Assembly: GCA_910577765.1 (NCBI GenBank) | Contig: CAJTOV010000130.1 | Span: 1 to 10,696 of the forward strand | DNA: 10,696 nucleotides | From: an uncultured Lachnospiraceae bacterium | Lineage (GTDB): Bacteria; Bacillota; Clostridia; Lachnospirales; Lachnospiraceae | Reading direction: 5' to 3' | Part shown: in pieces, positions 1 through 6,880 of the stretch | How positions within the stretch are numbered: the stretch's first letter is position 1 | Layout of the letters: each line of letters starts with the position of its first letter | Position numbers and translations under genes: made by a program | The notes under the pieces: generated by a model | Databases searched by the model: none | The model's input: the letters and a program-made list of their open reading frames with translations, nothing else | Told to the model about the DNA's origin: nothing

Positions 1-19
1 TGGACAAAAACAGTCTTAC

Positions 20-73
20 AAGCCAGCTTGACGTCTGTTTTCGTCCAGTTTTCCCTGCCCCGTGAATTGTAAC
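20..73 (-). repeat. Left copy of 54-bp dispersed/inverted repeat
   Basis: This stretch is the reverse complement of 10643-10696 with only three differences (all C/T), so 51 of 54 positions match. On the minus strand it reads GTTACAATTCACGGG, a short GC-rich spacer, then GGAAAACTGGAC and a tail ending AAGCTGGCTT. The first two blocks also occur in the copy at 6797-6880. Similarity stops at 73, since the bases further right differ from the flank of the right copy. It lies 60 nt upstream of the lipoprotein start codon, so it is probably in the upstream region or leader of that operon. I see no transposase, and the sequence is too short to encode one. Function unknown; a dispersed intergenic repeat is the best description. 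Confidence 0.9.
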
Positions 74-118
74 AAAGGAAACAGACAGAGGACTGGAAAG
101 ATATTCCCGGCAGACGGT

Positions 119-126
119 AAGGAGGT
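119..126 (+). promoter_or_regulatory. Ribosome binding site fixing the lipoprotein start
   Basis: AAGGAGGT lies 7 nt before the ATG at 134, a near-ideal Shine-Dalgarno. It selects that ATG over the in-frame ATG at 62, which lies inside the repeat, has no comparable site, and would put 24 hydrophilic residues in front of the signal peptide. Confidence 0.9.
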
Positions 127-133
127 TTTTGGA

Positions 134-2458
134 ATGAGAAAAGGATATGGAAAATTCCTGGTATGGATTCTGGTGACGGTGCTGGCGGCAGGACTTTTAG
201 GAGGATGCCGGACCGGCACAGGAAAAGACACAGGCACCACCGGCCGGATGGAAGAGAGCCTGCCGGACGGTCAGGAAGGCAGCGGCCAGTCAGAAGCCGG
301 TCAGGAAGGCAGAGGCCAGGGCAGTCAGGGAGGGCGGCCGCAGGGACCGGTGGCTATGGGGCGCTATAAGGAAACAGAGCTTCCGGTACCGGAGGAGGTC
401 CGAAATCAGCGTCTGGTCCGGTTCCTGAGAGGAGCTTCCGGGGAGCTGGAACTTTATACCATAGAAGGGGACTTTTCGGAAGAAGCCGCAGAGCCTTTCT
501 GGTATGTATACCGGGAAGGAAGCTGGCAGAAGCAGGCAGACTGGCCGGGCAGCAGGGTGCTTAAGGAACGGGAAATGGATCTGGCCTGGGTCACCTTAGG
601 CCAGGATCACCAGTTCTACCTTGGAGGTACGGACAGGGATTACCGGTATCATCTGCTTCGTCTGGAGCCGGACGGCGGGGCTGCAGAGCTTCTGGAGCAG
701 GTGTTTCAGCCCAGGGACGGGCGGCAGTACGGGCTGGTTCCGGCAAAGTTTGAGGTATTGGAGAACGGAAATATTCTTGTCTATAATAATGACCAGGCAG
801 AGCTGTACACACCTGCCGGCAGCCGTCTGTTTTCCATGGCCAGGGATTTTTCCGGGGACACGGGGGATGGCAGAGGATTCTGCGACGGAAAGGAATTTGT
901 AACGGTCTGGGAGGACCGGATCGTCCGGTACGATCTGGAAAGCGGCCAGATGACCGGCTCGGTGGACTTTGAAGAGGTAAAAGGCGGACGGGCCGGAATC
1001 CAACTGTTTGGGGACGGAAGTGGCGGCATCTATCTGGCAGGGGAAGCGGGGCTTTCCCATATCAGCCAGGGAGGCACTCTGTGGGAAATTCTCATTGACG
1101 GCAGTCTGACCCGTCTGGGAATGCGCAGCCTGCATCTGCGTGGATTTCTGGCCGGAGACCAGGGAGAATATTACGGGGCCTTCAGCGGGGAGGGAGGCCG
1201 GGAAACCGGTATATTCCGCTACGAGTACGACCCGGACCTGGCCACGGTTCCGCCGGGAATCCTGACCGTCTACAGTCTCAAGGACCAGTCCACGGTCCGG
1301 CAGGCAGCGTCCCAGTTCCAGAGCAGCCACCCGGATGTACGGGTGGAGGTGCGCACGGCAGTGGAAAGCGGGGGCACTGTCACGGAAGAAATGATCCAGA
1401 GCCTGAACACGGAACTGCTAAGCGGCAGGGGAGCCGATATCCTGATTCTGGACGGACTTCCGGCTGCGTCGTATGTGGAAAAAGGGATTCTGCTGGATAT
1501 CAGCGGCCTGGTGGAGGAACTGGAAGACTCCGGCGCCATGCTGGATAATCTTCTGGAGGGCTTTCGCCAGGAGGACGGAAAGGTCTTCCAGGTTCCGGCC
1601 AGAGTGGGGTTCCCGGTTCTTTTGGGGAAGGATCAGGCCATCCAGGCATACACCAGTCTGGATACCCTGGCAGCCTACCAGGGTGAGCGGCCCCTGATGG
1701 CGGCCGGAAACTATGAAAATCTGCTGCGGAAGGTGGCATACCTTTCCTGGGAGGAACTGTTTGGCAACGGAAGTATTTTTAAAAAGGAAGGGCTTGTAAA
1801 GTATCTGGAGACGGTTAAGACCCTGGGGGAGGCAAACGGTTCCAGAACCATGTTCAGTTCCCAGGAGGAGATGGAACGGCTGTGGACCAATAACCATGTG
1901 CTGAAGGAAGGCATGGCGGGAAGTGCCATCCAGTTTGACAACCGGATGTGCGACAGCGGTCTGGAGCTGCTGGACGGATTCTCGGATCTGGCCATTCCGG
2001 CCCAGGTGAGAGTCCAGAATCCCGGGAGTCTTCTGGTGCCGGCAGGCAATGTTTACCTGCCCAGGGCCATGGCAGGCATCAACCGGTCTACCGCCCATGA
2101 AGATCTGGCCAGGGACTTTATCCGCTGTCTTCTGTCTGTGGAGGTGCAGAAGGAGGAGCTTTACGACGGTTTTCCGGTGAACCGGGAGGCCCTGCTTTCT
2201 ATGGCAGAGGATGACCATGAAGGATACAGCCTTGGGGCCGGGGTGGGGGATTACAGCATTTCTGCCACATGGCCCTCCGGGGAGGTGCGGAAGGAGCTTG
2301 TGTCTATGATGGAGAAGCTGACCCGGCCGGCTGTTGTGGATGAGACGGTTATGAAGATGATTGTGGAAGGGTCTGCTGTATATTTGGAAGGTGGACAGAC
2401 AGCGGATGAGGCGGCAGAGGGAATCCGGCGGAAGCTTTCCATCTATCAGGCGGAGTAG
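134..2458 (+). CDS. Lipoprotein with beta-propeller-like N-half fused to ABC solute-binding protein
   Basis: Predicted 774-residue surface lipoprotein, likely the substrate receptor of the ABC importer encoded just downstream. Residues 1-25 form a lipoprotein signal: MRKGYGK, a hydrophobic stretch, then the lipobox LLGGC with Cys25 as the lipid-anchored residue. Residues 26 to about 72 are a Gly/Gln/Ser/Glu-rich spacer. Residues about 85-370 contain repeated short strand-turn-strand segments (such as QFYLGGTDRD, GNILVYNNDQ, GGIYLAGEAG) that resemble a beta-propeller. From about residue 376 (ILTVYSLKDQ) the remaining 400 residues have the length and style of a family 1 extracellular solute-binding protein: VRQAASQFQSSHPDVRVEV, a GADILILDGLP segment, then LLDISGLVEEL. 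A standard protein of this family is only about 400-450 residues, so the N-half is an addition. The stop is 3 nt before the first permease gene. Substrate unknown; sugar or oligosaccharide is inferred from the permeases. The propeller assignment is by eye. Confidence 0.88.
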   Translation: MRKGYGKFLVWILVTVLAAGLLGGCRTGTGKDTGTTGRMEESLPDGQEGSGQSEAGQEGRGQGSQGGRPQGPVAMGRYKETELPVPEEVRNQRLVRFLRGASGELELYTIEGDFSEEAAEPFWYVYREGSWQKQADWPGSRVLKEREMDLAWVTLGQDHQFYLGGTDRDYRYHLLRLEPDGGAAELLEQVFQPRDGRQYGLVPAKFEVLENGNILVYNNDQAELYTPAGSRLFSMARDFSGDTGDGRGFCDGKEFVTVWEDRIVRYDLESGQMTGSVDFEEVKGGRAGIQLFGDGSGGIYLAGEAGLSHISQGGTLWEILIDGSLTRLGMRSLHLRGFLAGDQGEYYGAFSGEGGRETGIFRYEYDPDLATVPPGILTVYSLKDQSTVRQAASQFQSSHPDVRVEVRTAVESGGTVTEEMIQSLNTELLSGRGADILILDGLPAASYVEKGILLDISGLVEELEDSGAMLDNLLEGFRQEDGKVFQVPARVGFPVLLGKDQAIQAYTSLDTLAAYQGERPLMAAGNYENLLRKVAYLSWEELFGNGSIFKKEGLVKYLETVKTLGEANGSRTMFSSQEEMERLWTNNHVLKEGMAGSAIQFDNRMCDSGLELLDGFSDLAIPAQVRVQNPGSLLVPAGNVYLPRAMAGINRSTAHEDLARDFIRCLLSVEVQKEELYDGFPVNREALLSMAEDDHEGYSLGAGVGDYSISATWPSGEVRKELVSMMEKLTRPAVVDETVMKMIVEGSAVYLEGGQTADEAAEGIRRKLSIYQAE
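269..319 (+). repeat. Imperfect 21-bp direct repeat in the lipoprotein linker
   Basis: Positions 269-289 and 299-319 carry the same 21-bp unit with one mismatch, 30 bp apart. It encodes the Gly/Gln/Glu-rich spacer after the lipid-anchored cysteine. Such repeats in linkers expand and contract easily, so linker length may differ between strains. The 30-bp period keeps the frame. Confidence 0.75.
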
Positions 2459-2461
2459 GCC

Positions 2462-3403
2462 ATGGGGAAACAGGCAGGTCTTATCCGGAGGCGGCTTACT
2501 CCCTGGCTGTTTCTGGCCCCCAGCCTTGTGGGAACAGTGGTATTCTATGGACTTCCCTTTCTGGATGTGGGAAAGCGGTCCTTTCAGGATGCCATGGGAA
2601 CCCGGTTTGCGGGGCTTCATAACTACCGGGCCGTGGTGGATAATGAAGCATTTCGTCTGGCCGCGGCCAATACAGTCCGGTTTCTGGCCATTTGTATGCC
2701 GCTTCTGATGCTGGTATCCTTTGTGACGGCTTCCCTTCTGGCCGCAGGGGCAGAGCTTAAGAGAAAACGGGCGGACCGGTCCAGGGGTGACAGGGACACC
2801 GGCATCTATGGGCTGTTCCGCACTACCCTGGTGCTGCCTATGGCCGTGCCCGCAGCCAGTATGGTGCTGGTGTGGAAGATATTTCTGTGCCCGGACGGGG
2901 TTCTGAACCAGTGGCTGTGTGGCATTACCGGGGAGACGTGGCAGGTGGACTGGGCATTTTCCCGGTGGGCCTTTCCCATTCTGGTAATGACCTATCTGTG
3001 GAGGCATGTGGGCTATGACATGGTGCTGTGGCTGGCAGGCCTTCAGAGCATTCACGGAGAGTTGTATGAGGCCGCAAGAATGGACGGGGCAGGAGTCCTT
3101 GCACGGCTGTGGTATATTACCCTGCCGGAGCTTAGGGGCACCTTTGTAATTGTGGCAGTGCTGTCGGTGGTCAATGCCTTCCGGGTCTACCGGGAGGCCT
3201 ATCTGCTGGCAGGCTCCTACCCGGATGCATCCATCTATCTGCTGCCCCATCTCTTTGCCCACTGGTTCTTAAACCTGGACATTGGGAAAATGACGGCGGC
3301 AGCAGTGCTGCTGACCGGCACGCTGGGGCTTTTGGCTGTCCTGGGAATCGGTATTTGCAGGTTCAGGGCAAACATGGCAGGAAAAGGAGGAAGAAGACCA
3401 TGA
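2462..3403 (+). CDS. Sugar-type ABC transporter permease (MalF/UgpA-like)
   Basis: A 313-residue inner-membrane permease of the CUT1 carbohydrate importer class (binding-protein-dependent transport family). It begins with LTPWLFLAPSLVGTVVFYGLPF, the usual first membrane helix, and about six hydrophobic segments follow. The cytoplasmic EAA loop, which docks to the ATPase, is clear: EAARMDGAG at residues 203-211, then ITLPEL about nine residues later. The start ATG is 3 nt after the upstream stop, with a weak GGCGGAG element inside the end of the lipoprotein gene, so translational coupling is likely. Its last codons overlap the next permease gene by 4 nt. It should form a heterodimer with that protein. 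No ATPase gene is present nearby. CUT1 importers in Firmicutes often use a shared MsmK-type ATPase encoded elsewhere, which would fit. Confidence 0.92.
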   Translation: MGKQAGLIRRRLTPWLFLAPSLVGTVVFYGLPFLDVGKRSFQDAMGTRFAGLHNYRAVVDNEAFRLAAANTVRFLAICMPLLMLVSFVTASLLAAGAELKRKRADRSRGDRDTGIYGLFRTTLVLPMAVPAASMVLVWKIFLCPDGVLNQWLCGITGETWQVDWAFSRWAFPILVMTYLWRHVGYDMVLWLAGLQSIHGELYEAARMDGAGVLARLWYITLPELRGTFVIVAVLSVVNAFRVYREAYLLAGSYPDASIYLLPHLFAHWFLNLDIGKMTAAAVLLTGTLGLLAVLGIGICRFRANMAGKGGRRP

Positions 3404-4293
3404 AGCATCTGGTAAAAAGGGGGAAGGGGTCAGCCGGAAGGCTTTTCCCTGTCAGGCGGGGAACCGGTTTTGGGCTTCTGCTTCTGGCCCTTTGCCTGCT
3501 GGTCTGGATTCCGCTGCTTGTGATGACGGCGGCGGCACTGATGCCGGAGGATGAGCTGTACTGGCGGTATGGTTCCCCTCTGGGGCTGGGGCAGACACCG
3601 GTGCGGGCAGCCCTTCTGCCGGACTATCCGTCCCCGGAGGCGCTGGCAGAGCTTCTGCTTCGTTCCCCTGGATTCTTTGTCATGTTCTGGAATTCCTGCA
3701 TCCAGGTACTGCCTGTGGTGCTGGGCCAGCTTCTGGTGGGGGCACCGGCGGCCTGGGCATTTGCCCGGTTCCGGTTTCCGGGGCGCAGGGCGCTGTTTGC
3801 CTGCTATGTGGTCCTGATGGTGCTGCCCTTCCAGGTGACCCAGGTGTCCGGCTATCTGGTTCTGGACCGGCTGGGCCTTCTGGATTCCCATCTGGCCCTG
3901 GTGCTGCCGGGAATCTGGGCGTCCCTTCCGGTCTTTATTATGGAACGGTCTTTTGCGGCGGTTCCAAAGGAGCTTCTGGAAGCGGCCCGTCTGGACGGTG
4001 CCGGGGAGTGGCGGATCTTTCTCCATGTGGGGCTGCCCCTGGGATATCCGGGAATCGTCACGGCCCTTCTCTTAAGCTTTATGGAGGGCTGGAACAGTCT
4101 GGAGCAGCCGGTTACGTATCTGAAAGACCGGACCTTGTGGCCCCTTTCCCTGTATTTGCCGGATATTGCGGCGGACAAGGGGGCGGTGGCATTTGCGGCA
4201 GCCCTGGTTACCTGCCTTCTGCCGGTACTGCTTTATCTGAATTTCCAGGAGGAGCTGGAGCAGGGGGCGGCGTCGTCGGGAAGCAGGGAGTGA
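3400..4293 (+). CDS. Sugar-type ABC transporter permease (MalG-like)
   Basis: A 297-residue permease, the second membrane subunit of the importer. The start ATG at 3400 overlaps the stop of the preceding gene (ATGA) and has an AAAGGAGG site at 3383-3390. A start further upstream would add 15 mostly basic residues and is less likely. The hydrophobic segment GFGLLLLALCLLVWIPLLVM is the first helix. The EAA loop reads EAARLDGAG at residues 194-202, followed by FLHVGLPL, as expected for the MalG-type partner. The region between the first helix and the permease core (about residues 48-88) is soluble and probably extracytoplasmic. After the stop there is a 131-nt gap before the most likely start of the adaptor gene, although the reading frame of that gene is open back to a GTG overlapping this stop. 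Confidence 0.92.
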   Translation: MKHLVKRGKGSAGRLFPVRRGTGFGLLLLALCLLVWIPLLVMTAAALMPEDELYWRYGSPLGLGQTPVRAALLPDYPSPEALAELLLRSPGFFVMFWNSCIQVLPVVLGQLLVGAPAAWAFARFRFPGRRALFACYVVLMVLPFQVTQVSGYLVLDRLGLLDSHLALVLPGIWASLPVFIMERSFAAVPKELLEAARLDGAGEWRIFLHVGLPLGYPGIVTALLLSFMEGWNSLEQPVTYLKDRTLWPLSLYLPDIAADKGAVAFAAALVTCLLPVLLYLNFQEELEQGAASSGSRE

Positions 4294-4412
4294 CGGACGC
4301 CATTCTGCGGCAGGTGCGCAGACCGGTGGGAGGCCGTGTCTGGGCCGGCTTGTTTTTGCAGGTGAGTCACTGTTTATGGGTTGTTCCGGCGGTGGCGGAT
4401 CTGTATGGAGAC

Positions 4413-4417
4413 GGAGG
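4413..4417 (+). promoter_or_regulatory. Ribosome binding site for the adaptor gene
   Basis: GGAGG sits 7 nt before the ATG at 4425. It is the best start signal in the 131 nt after the second permease gene. It favours 4425 over the in-frame GTG at 4290, which overlaps the permease stop and lacks a clear site. Confidence 0.75.
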
Positions 4418-4424
4418 TACAGGG

Positions 4425-6110
4425 ATGCATAAGAAATCATGGCCGGCCGGACGCCGGCTTTTATACGGATTTTTTCTGTTTATGGCAGCCGGCACCGTCA
4501 TTTCCAGAGTCCATGACAGTCTGACCGTGCCAAGGGTGCTTACCACCACTGCGAAGCAGAAGGCAGTGGAGACCCTGGTGGAAGGCCGTGGGACCGTGAA
4601 GGAAAAAGACTGCAGCATCTGTCCGGTGGTTCCGGGACTGAGGATTGGCGGGACCGCTGTGGAACCCGGAAGCCAGGTGGAGGCAGGGCAGGTACTGTTC
4701 TGGTATGAACCAGAGTCCCTGGAAGAAGCCAGAGCGGCTCTGGAACAGGAGCTGGAGCAGATCCGGCTGAATATCCGCAGGGAGGAGATATCCCAGGAGG
4801 CTTCCGGCAGCGTCACCCAGGAGGAACTGGCTGCCCGGGAGCTGGAGCTTGCCCAGAGAGCCCTTTCCGAGGGGGAACTGGAATATGCCGGTGACCAGGC
4901 AGAGTGTCAGCAGGAGCTGGAACGTCTGGAGCAGGATTACCAGAATGACCGGGAGCGGCTGGAGGATGAGCTTGCAAGGCAGCAGGACCAGAGCATAAAC
5001 AGCGCTCTCCTGGGGCTGGATACGGCAAGGAACAGCCGGAACCGGGAATTGCGGGCCGCCCGCAGGAAGGTGGAGGATCTGGAGGAAGAGCTGGGGCAGG
5101 TTCCGGAAGAAGACGAGGCCCGGAGACAGAGGCTGGCCCGGGATTTACAGCGGGCAAAGGAGGACCTGGCGGATGTGGAGGATTCCTGGGAGACGGAGAT
5201 CGACGCGGCCCGGGACCAGGTGGATCTGGTGGATGATCTGGAGGACCGGGTCCGGTCCGGCCAGACCGCCAGCCAGGAAGAGCTGCGGCGGACCTATGAG
5301 CAGCAGGTAAAGCAGCAGCAGAAGGAACTGGAAGAGGCCGGAAAGGCCCTTGGGAAACTGCGGCAGGCGGTGGAAGATGCCCGGTGGCAGGTGGAAACGG
5401 CCCGCAGGTCAGACCGGGCAGCCCGCCTGTCTGAGGACCAGAAGCGGCGGATGTCTGCCCTGACCGTCCAGGGGCTTTTGCTGGATGAGAAGGCCCTGGA
5501 AAGGAAGCTTGGCCGTCTGGAAGAGCTGGCCGGCCGGGAGGGAAGGGTGCAGGCAGACCAGAAGGGAGTGGTGGTGGACATGGAGGTAAAGGCCGGGAAG
5601 ACAGCCACCGGGGAGGAACTGGTATCCCTGGCAGTGGGAGCGTGCCGTCTGGAAGCCACTTTTTCCAAGGAGGACCAGCAGCTTGCCCCGGGCGACCTGA
5701 TTCAGATTTCCATCCCCGGCACGGGCCGGAAAATGGAGGCAGTAGTCGGGACCATGAATCTTCTGGGAGAGAAGGAGGGGGTATTCCAGGCAGACTTAGG
5801 GGATACGAAACTGCCGCTGGGAACGGAGACGGATTATACCTGCAGAAAACAGTCAGAGCCATTTGGCCAGGTGATCCCCCTGGAAGGGGTCAGGAAGGAT
5901 ATGGAAGGGTATTACTGTCTGGTGGCCAGACTGACCTCATCGGTTCTGGGGGAAGAATTCCGGGCAGAGCGGGTAAATATCCGGATTCTGTACCAGGGAA
6001 GCCGGGAGGCAGCGGTGGAGGGAAGCATTTTCCAGGAGGACCGGGTGATCATCGGGGAAAACCAGACCATCGGGGCCGGCGACCGGGTCCGGCCGGTGTC
6101 CGGATTCTGA
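4425..6110 (+). CDS. HlyD/MacA-like membrane fusion (adaptor) protein with long coiled coil
   Basis: A 561-residue membrane-anchored protein of the membrane fusion or periplasmic adaptor type. Basic residues precede a single membrane helix at about 12-28 (LLYGFFLFMAAGTVI), so the bulk is outside the cell. Residues about 43-95 look like the first half of a lipoyl/barrel-sandwich domain (GTAVEPGSQVEAGQVLFWY). Residues about 97-370 are highly charged with heptad-like Glu/Gln/Arg/Leu spacing and should form a long coiled-coil hairpin. Residues 375-405 (VQADQKGVVVDMEV, then GKTATGEELVSLA) are the matching second half, followed by a beta-barrel-like region to the end. This split-lipoyl arrangement is diagnostic of HlyD/MacA/AcrA adaptors. 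Adaptors normally partner an ABC or RND exporter; here the neighbours are importer permeases and an isolated MacB-like domain. The start is chosen by the GGAGG site; a GTG at 4290 would add 45 residues. The partner is unknown. Confidence 0.85.
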   Translation: MHKKSWPAGRRLLYGFFLFMAAGTVISRVHDSLTVPRVLTTTAKQKAVETLVEGRGTVKEKDCSICPVVPGLRIGGTAVEPGSQVEAGQVLFWYEPESLEEARAALEQELEQIRLNIRREEISQEASGSVTQEELAARELELAQRALSEGELEYAGDQAECQQELERLEQDYQNDRERLEDELARQQDQSINSALLGLDTARNSRNRELRAARRKVEDLEEELGQVPEEDEARRQRLARDLQRAKEDLADVEDSWETEIDAARDQVDLVDDLEDRVRSGQTASQEELRRTYEQQVKQQQKELEEAGKALGKLRQAVEDARWQVETARRSDRAARLSEDQKRRMSALTVQGLLLDEKALERKLGRLEELAGREGRVQADQKGVVVDMEVKAGKTATGEELVSLAVGACRLEATFSKEDQQLAPGDLIQISIPGTGRKMEAVVGTMNLLGEKEGVFQADLGDTKLPLGTETDYTCRKQSEPFGQVIPLEGVRKDMEGYYCLVARLTSSVLGEEFRAERVNIRILYQGSREAAVEGSIFQEDRVIIGENQTIGAGDRVRPVSGF

Positions 6111-6142
6111 GTGCAGAGGAAGAAACCGGGAGTGGGACAGGC

Positions 6143-6158
6143 TGTGACGGTGTGACGG
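6143..6158 (+). repeat. 8-bp tandem duplication in the adaptor-MacB-like gap
   Basis: TGTGACGG occurs twice in direct succession in the 108-nt gap between the adaptor gene and the next gene. I see no convincing terminator or promoter in this gap. The duplication may be chance. Confidence 0.5.
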
Positions 6159-6205
6159 TCCATGACAGTTCAAGGGCGATCCGGACCGGCACCTGGCCGG
6201 AAAAG

Positions 6206-6213
6206 AAGGAGGG
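6206..6213 (+). promoter_or_regulatory. Ribosome binding site for the MacB-like domain gene
   Basis: AAGGAGGG lies 5 nt before the ATG at 6219. It selects this start over the in-frame ATG at 6162, which would add 19 mostly basic and Gly/Pro residues ahead of the membrane helix and has no site in front of it. Confidence 0.8.
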
Positions 6214-6218
6214 AAAGA

Positions 6219-6797
6219 ATGGGAAGAATACGGCTTCTGCTGGTCCTGGTTCTGTCGGCAGCACTGGTCTTTGGCGCCACTGCCTTCTGGCGGTTCTGGT
6301 TTCTCCTGCCATACCCTGTGGCCGTGGACTGCCAGGGAAAAGAGATTGACGTGGAGACGGTGCGGCAGTGGGAGGAACGGGAGGCCAGGCGGACCGGGGC
6401 TCTGGGAATCTGTGGGATAGCCGGATGGACCATCGGGACGGAACAGCAGATAGTCTCAGTGAGCACCGGAAGAAAAGGGATGGCCCGGATCATGAAGGTC
6501 TATGGCTCCATGGAGCTGGCCGGTCAGGGAGAGCTGGTCTGTGGCCGCTATGGGCTGCCGGTGGAGGGGGATTTCTGTGTGATCACAGAGGGCCTTGCCA
6601 GGGAACTGTATGGAAGCAGCCAGGTTCTGGGAGAGCAGGTGCGGGCAGGAAAACACCGGATGACTGTGGCCGGAGTGACCCGGGGGAAGGAGAAGATTCT
6701 GCTGATGCCCATGGAGGAAGGCGTGATCCGGCAGCTGGCGGTGGAAGTAAAGGGGCGCAGCCAGGCCAGGGAGCGGGTGGAGCGGATGATGGAATAG
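6219..6797 (+). CDS. Single-helix protein with isolated MacB-like periplasmic core domain
   Basis: A 192-residue protein with an N-terminal membrane helix (about residues 5-29, MGRIRLLLVLVLSAALVFG onwards) and an extracytoplasmic remainder. The second half resembles the MacB periplasmic core domain of FtsX-type ABC permeases: a VYGSMEL segment, GELVCGRYGLPVEGDFCVIT, ARELYGSSQVLGEQVRAG, and MTVAGVTRGKEK, matching the usual order of 'Gly-Arg ... val-ile ... Ala-x-x-Leu-Tyr/Phe-Gly ... Leu-Gly-x-x-Val/Ile ... Val-x-Gly-Val'. Full MacB/FtsX permeases continue into three more membrane helices. This protein stops after the short helix ERVERMME, just where the second helix would start. The stop codon abuts a repeat element, and no permease remnant is seen in the 217 nt before tag. 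It may be a natural accessory subunit or a truncated permease. It is probably the last gene of the operon and may contact the adjacent adaptor. The fold assignment is by pattern only. Confidence 0.72.
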   Translation: MGRIRLLLVLVLSAALVFGATAFWRFWFLLPYPVAVDCQGKEIDVETVRQWEEREARRTGALGICGIAGWTIGTEQQIVSVSTGRKGMARIMKVYGSMELAGQGELVCGRYGLPVEGDFCVITEGLARELYGSSQVLGEQVRAGKHRMTVAGVTRGKEKILLMPMEEGVIRQLAVEVKGRSQARERVERMME

Positions 6798-6880
6798 TTA
6801 TTGTTCACGGGAGGCATCTTCTTGTCCGGCTATGCCGGACAAGAAGCATCGGGCGTCCGCCCGATGTGGAAAACTGGACA
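6797..6880 (+). repeat. Middle copy of the dispersed repeat, expanded by two hairpins
   Basis: The stretch starts with GTTATTGTTCACGGG (6797-6811) and ends with GGAAAACTGGACA (6868-6880), the two conserved blocks also found in both end copies, here in the same orientation as the right copy. In the end copies about 4 nt separate the blocks; here 56 nt do. Inside are two hairpins: 6818-6846 has a perfect 13-bp stem with a TAT loop, and 6847-6866 has an 8-bp stem with a GTCC loop. Neither is followed by a T-run, so this is not a typical intrinsic terminator. The repeat begins at the last base of the preceding stop codon. Possible roles are transcript 3'-end protection, a weak terminator, or a REP-like mobile repeat. 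Confidence 0.85.

Noticed and set aside
20..118. Promoter for the transport operon
   Set aside because: TTGACG at 28-33 resembles a -35 box, but nothing resembling a -10 box lies 16-18 nt downstream; the GATATT near 100 has no matching -35.
62..133. N-terminal extension of the lipoprotein from the ATG at 62
   Set aside because: It lies partly in the repeat, lacks a ribosome site, and would bury the lipoprotein signal behind 24 polar residues; the ATG at 134 has an ideal site.
1418..3262. A 614-codon open frame on the minus strand across the lipoprotein and first permease genes
   Set aside because: Its product is rich in His, Gln and Pro with no recognisable domain and lies opposite well-supported genes; it is a by-product of GC-rich codon use.
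4813..5862. A 349-codon minus-strand open frame opposite the adaptor gene
   Set aside because: Extremely Pro-rich, no start signal, and it mirrors the Glu/Leu-rich coiled-coil codons of the real gene.
5642..6349. A 235-codon + strand open frame spanning the adaptor end and the MacB-like gene
   Set aside because: Gly/Arg-rich shadow product overlapping two supported genes, with no ribosome site.
6818..6866. Intrinsic terminator for the transport operon
   Set aside because: The two hairpins are strong but lack a T-run and lie within a repeat family, so they are listed as part of the repeat instead.
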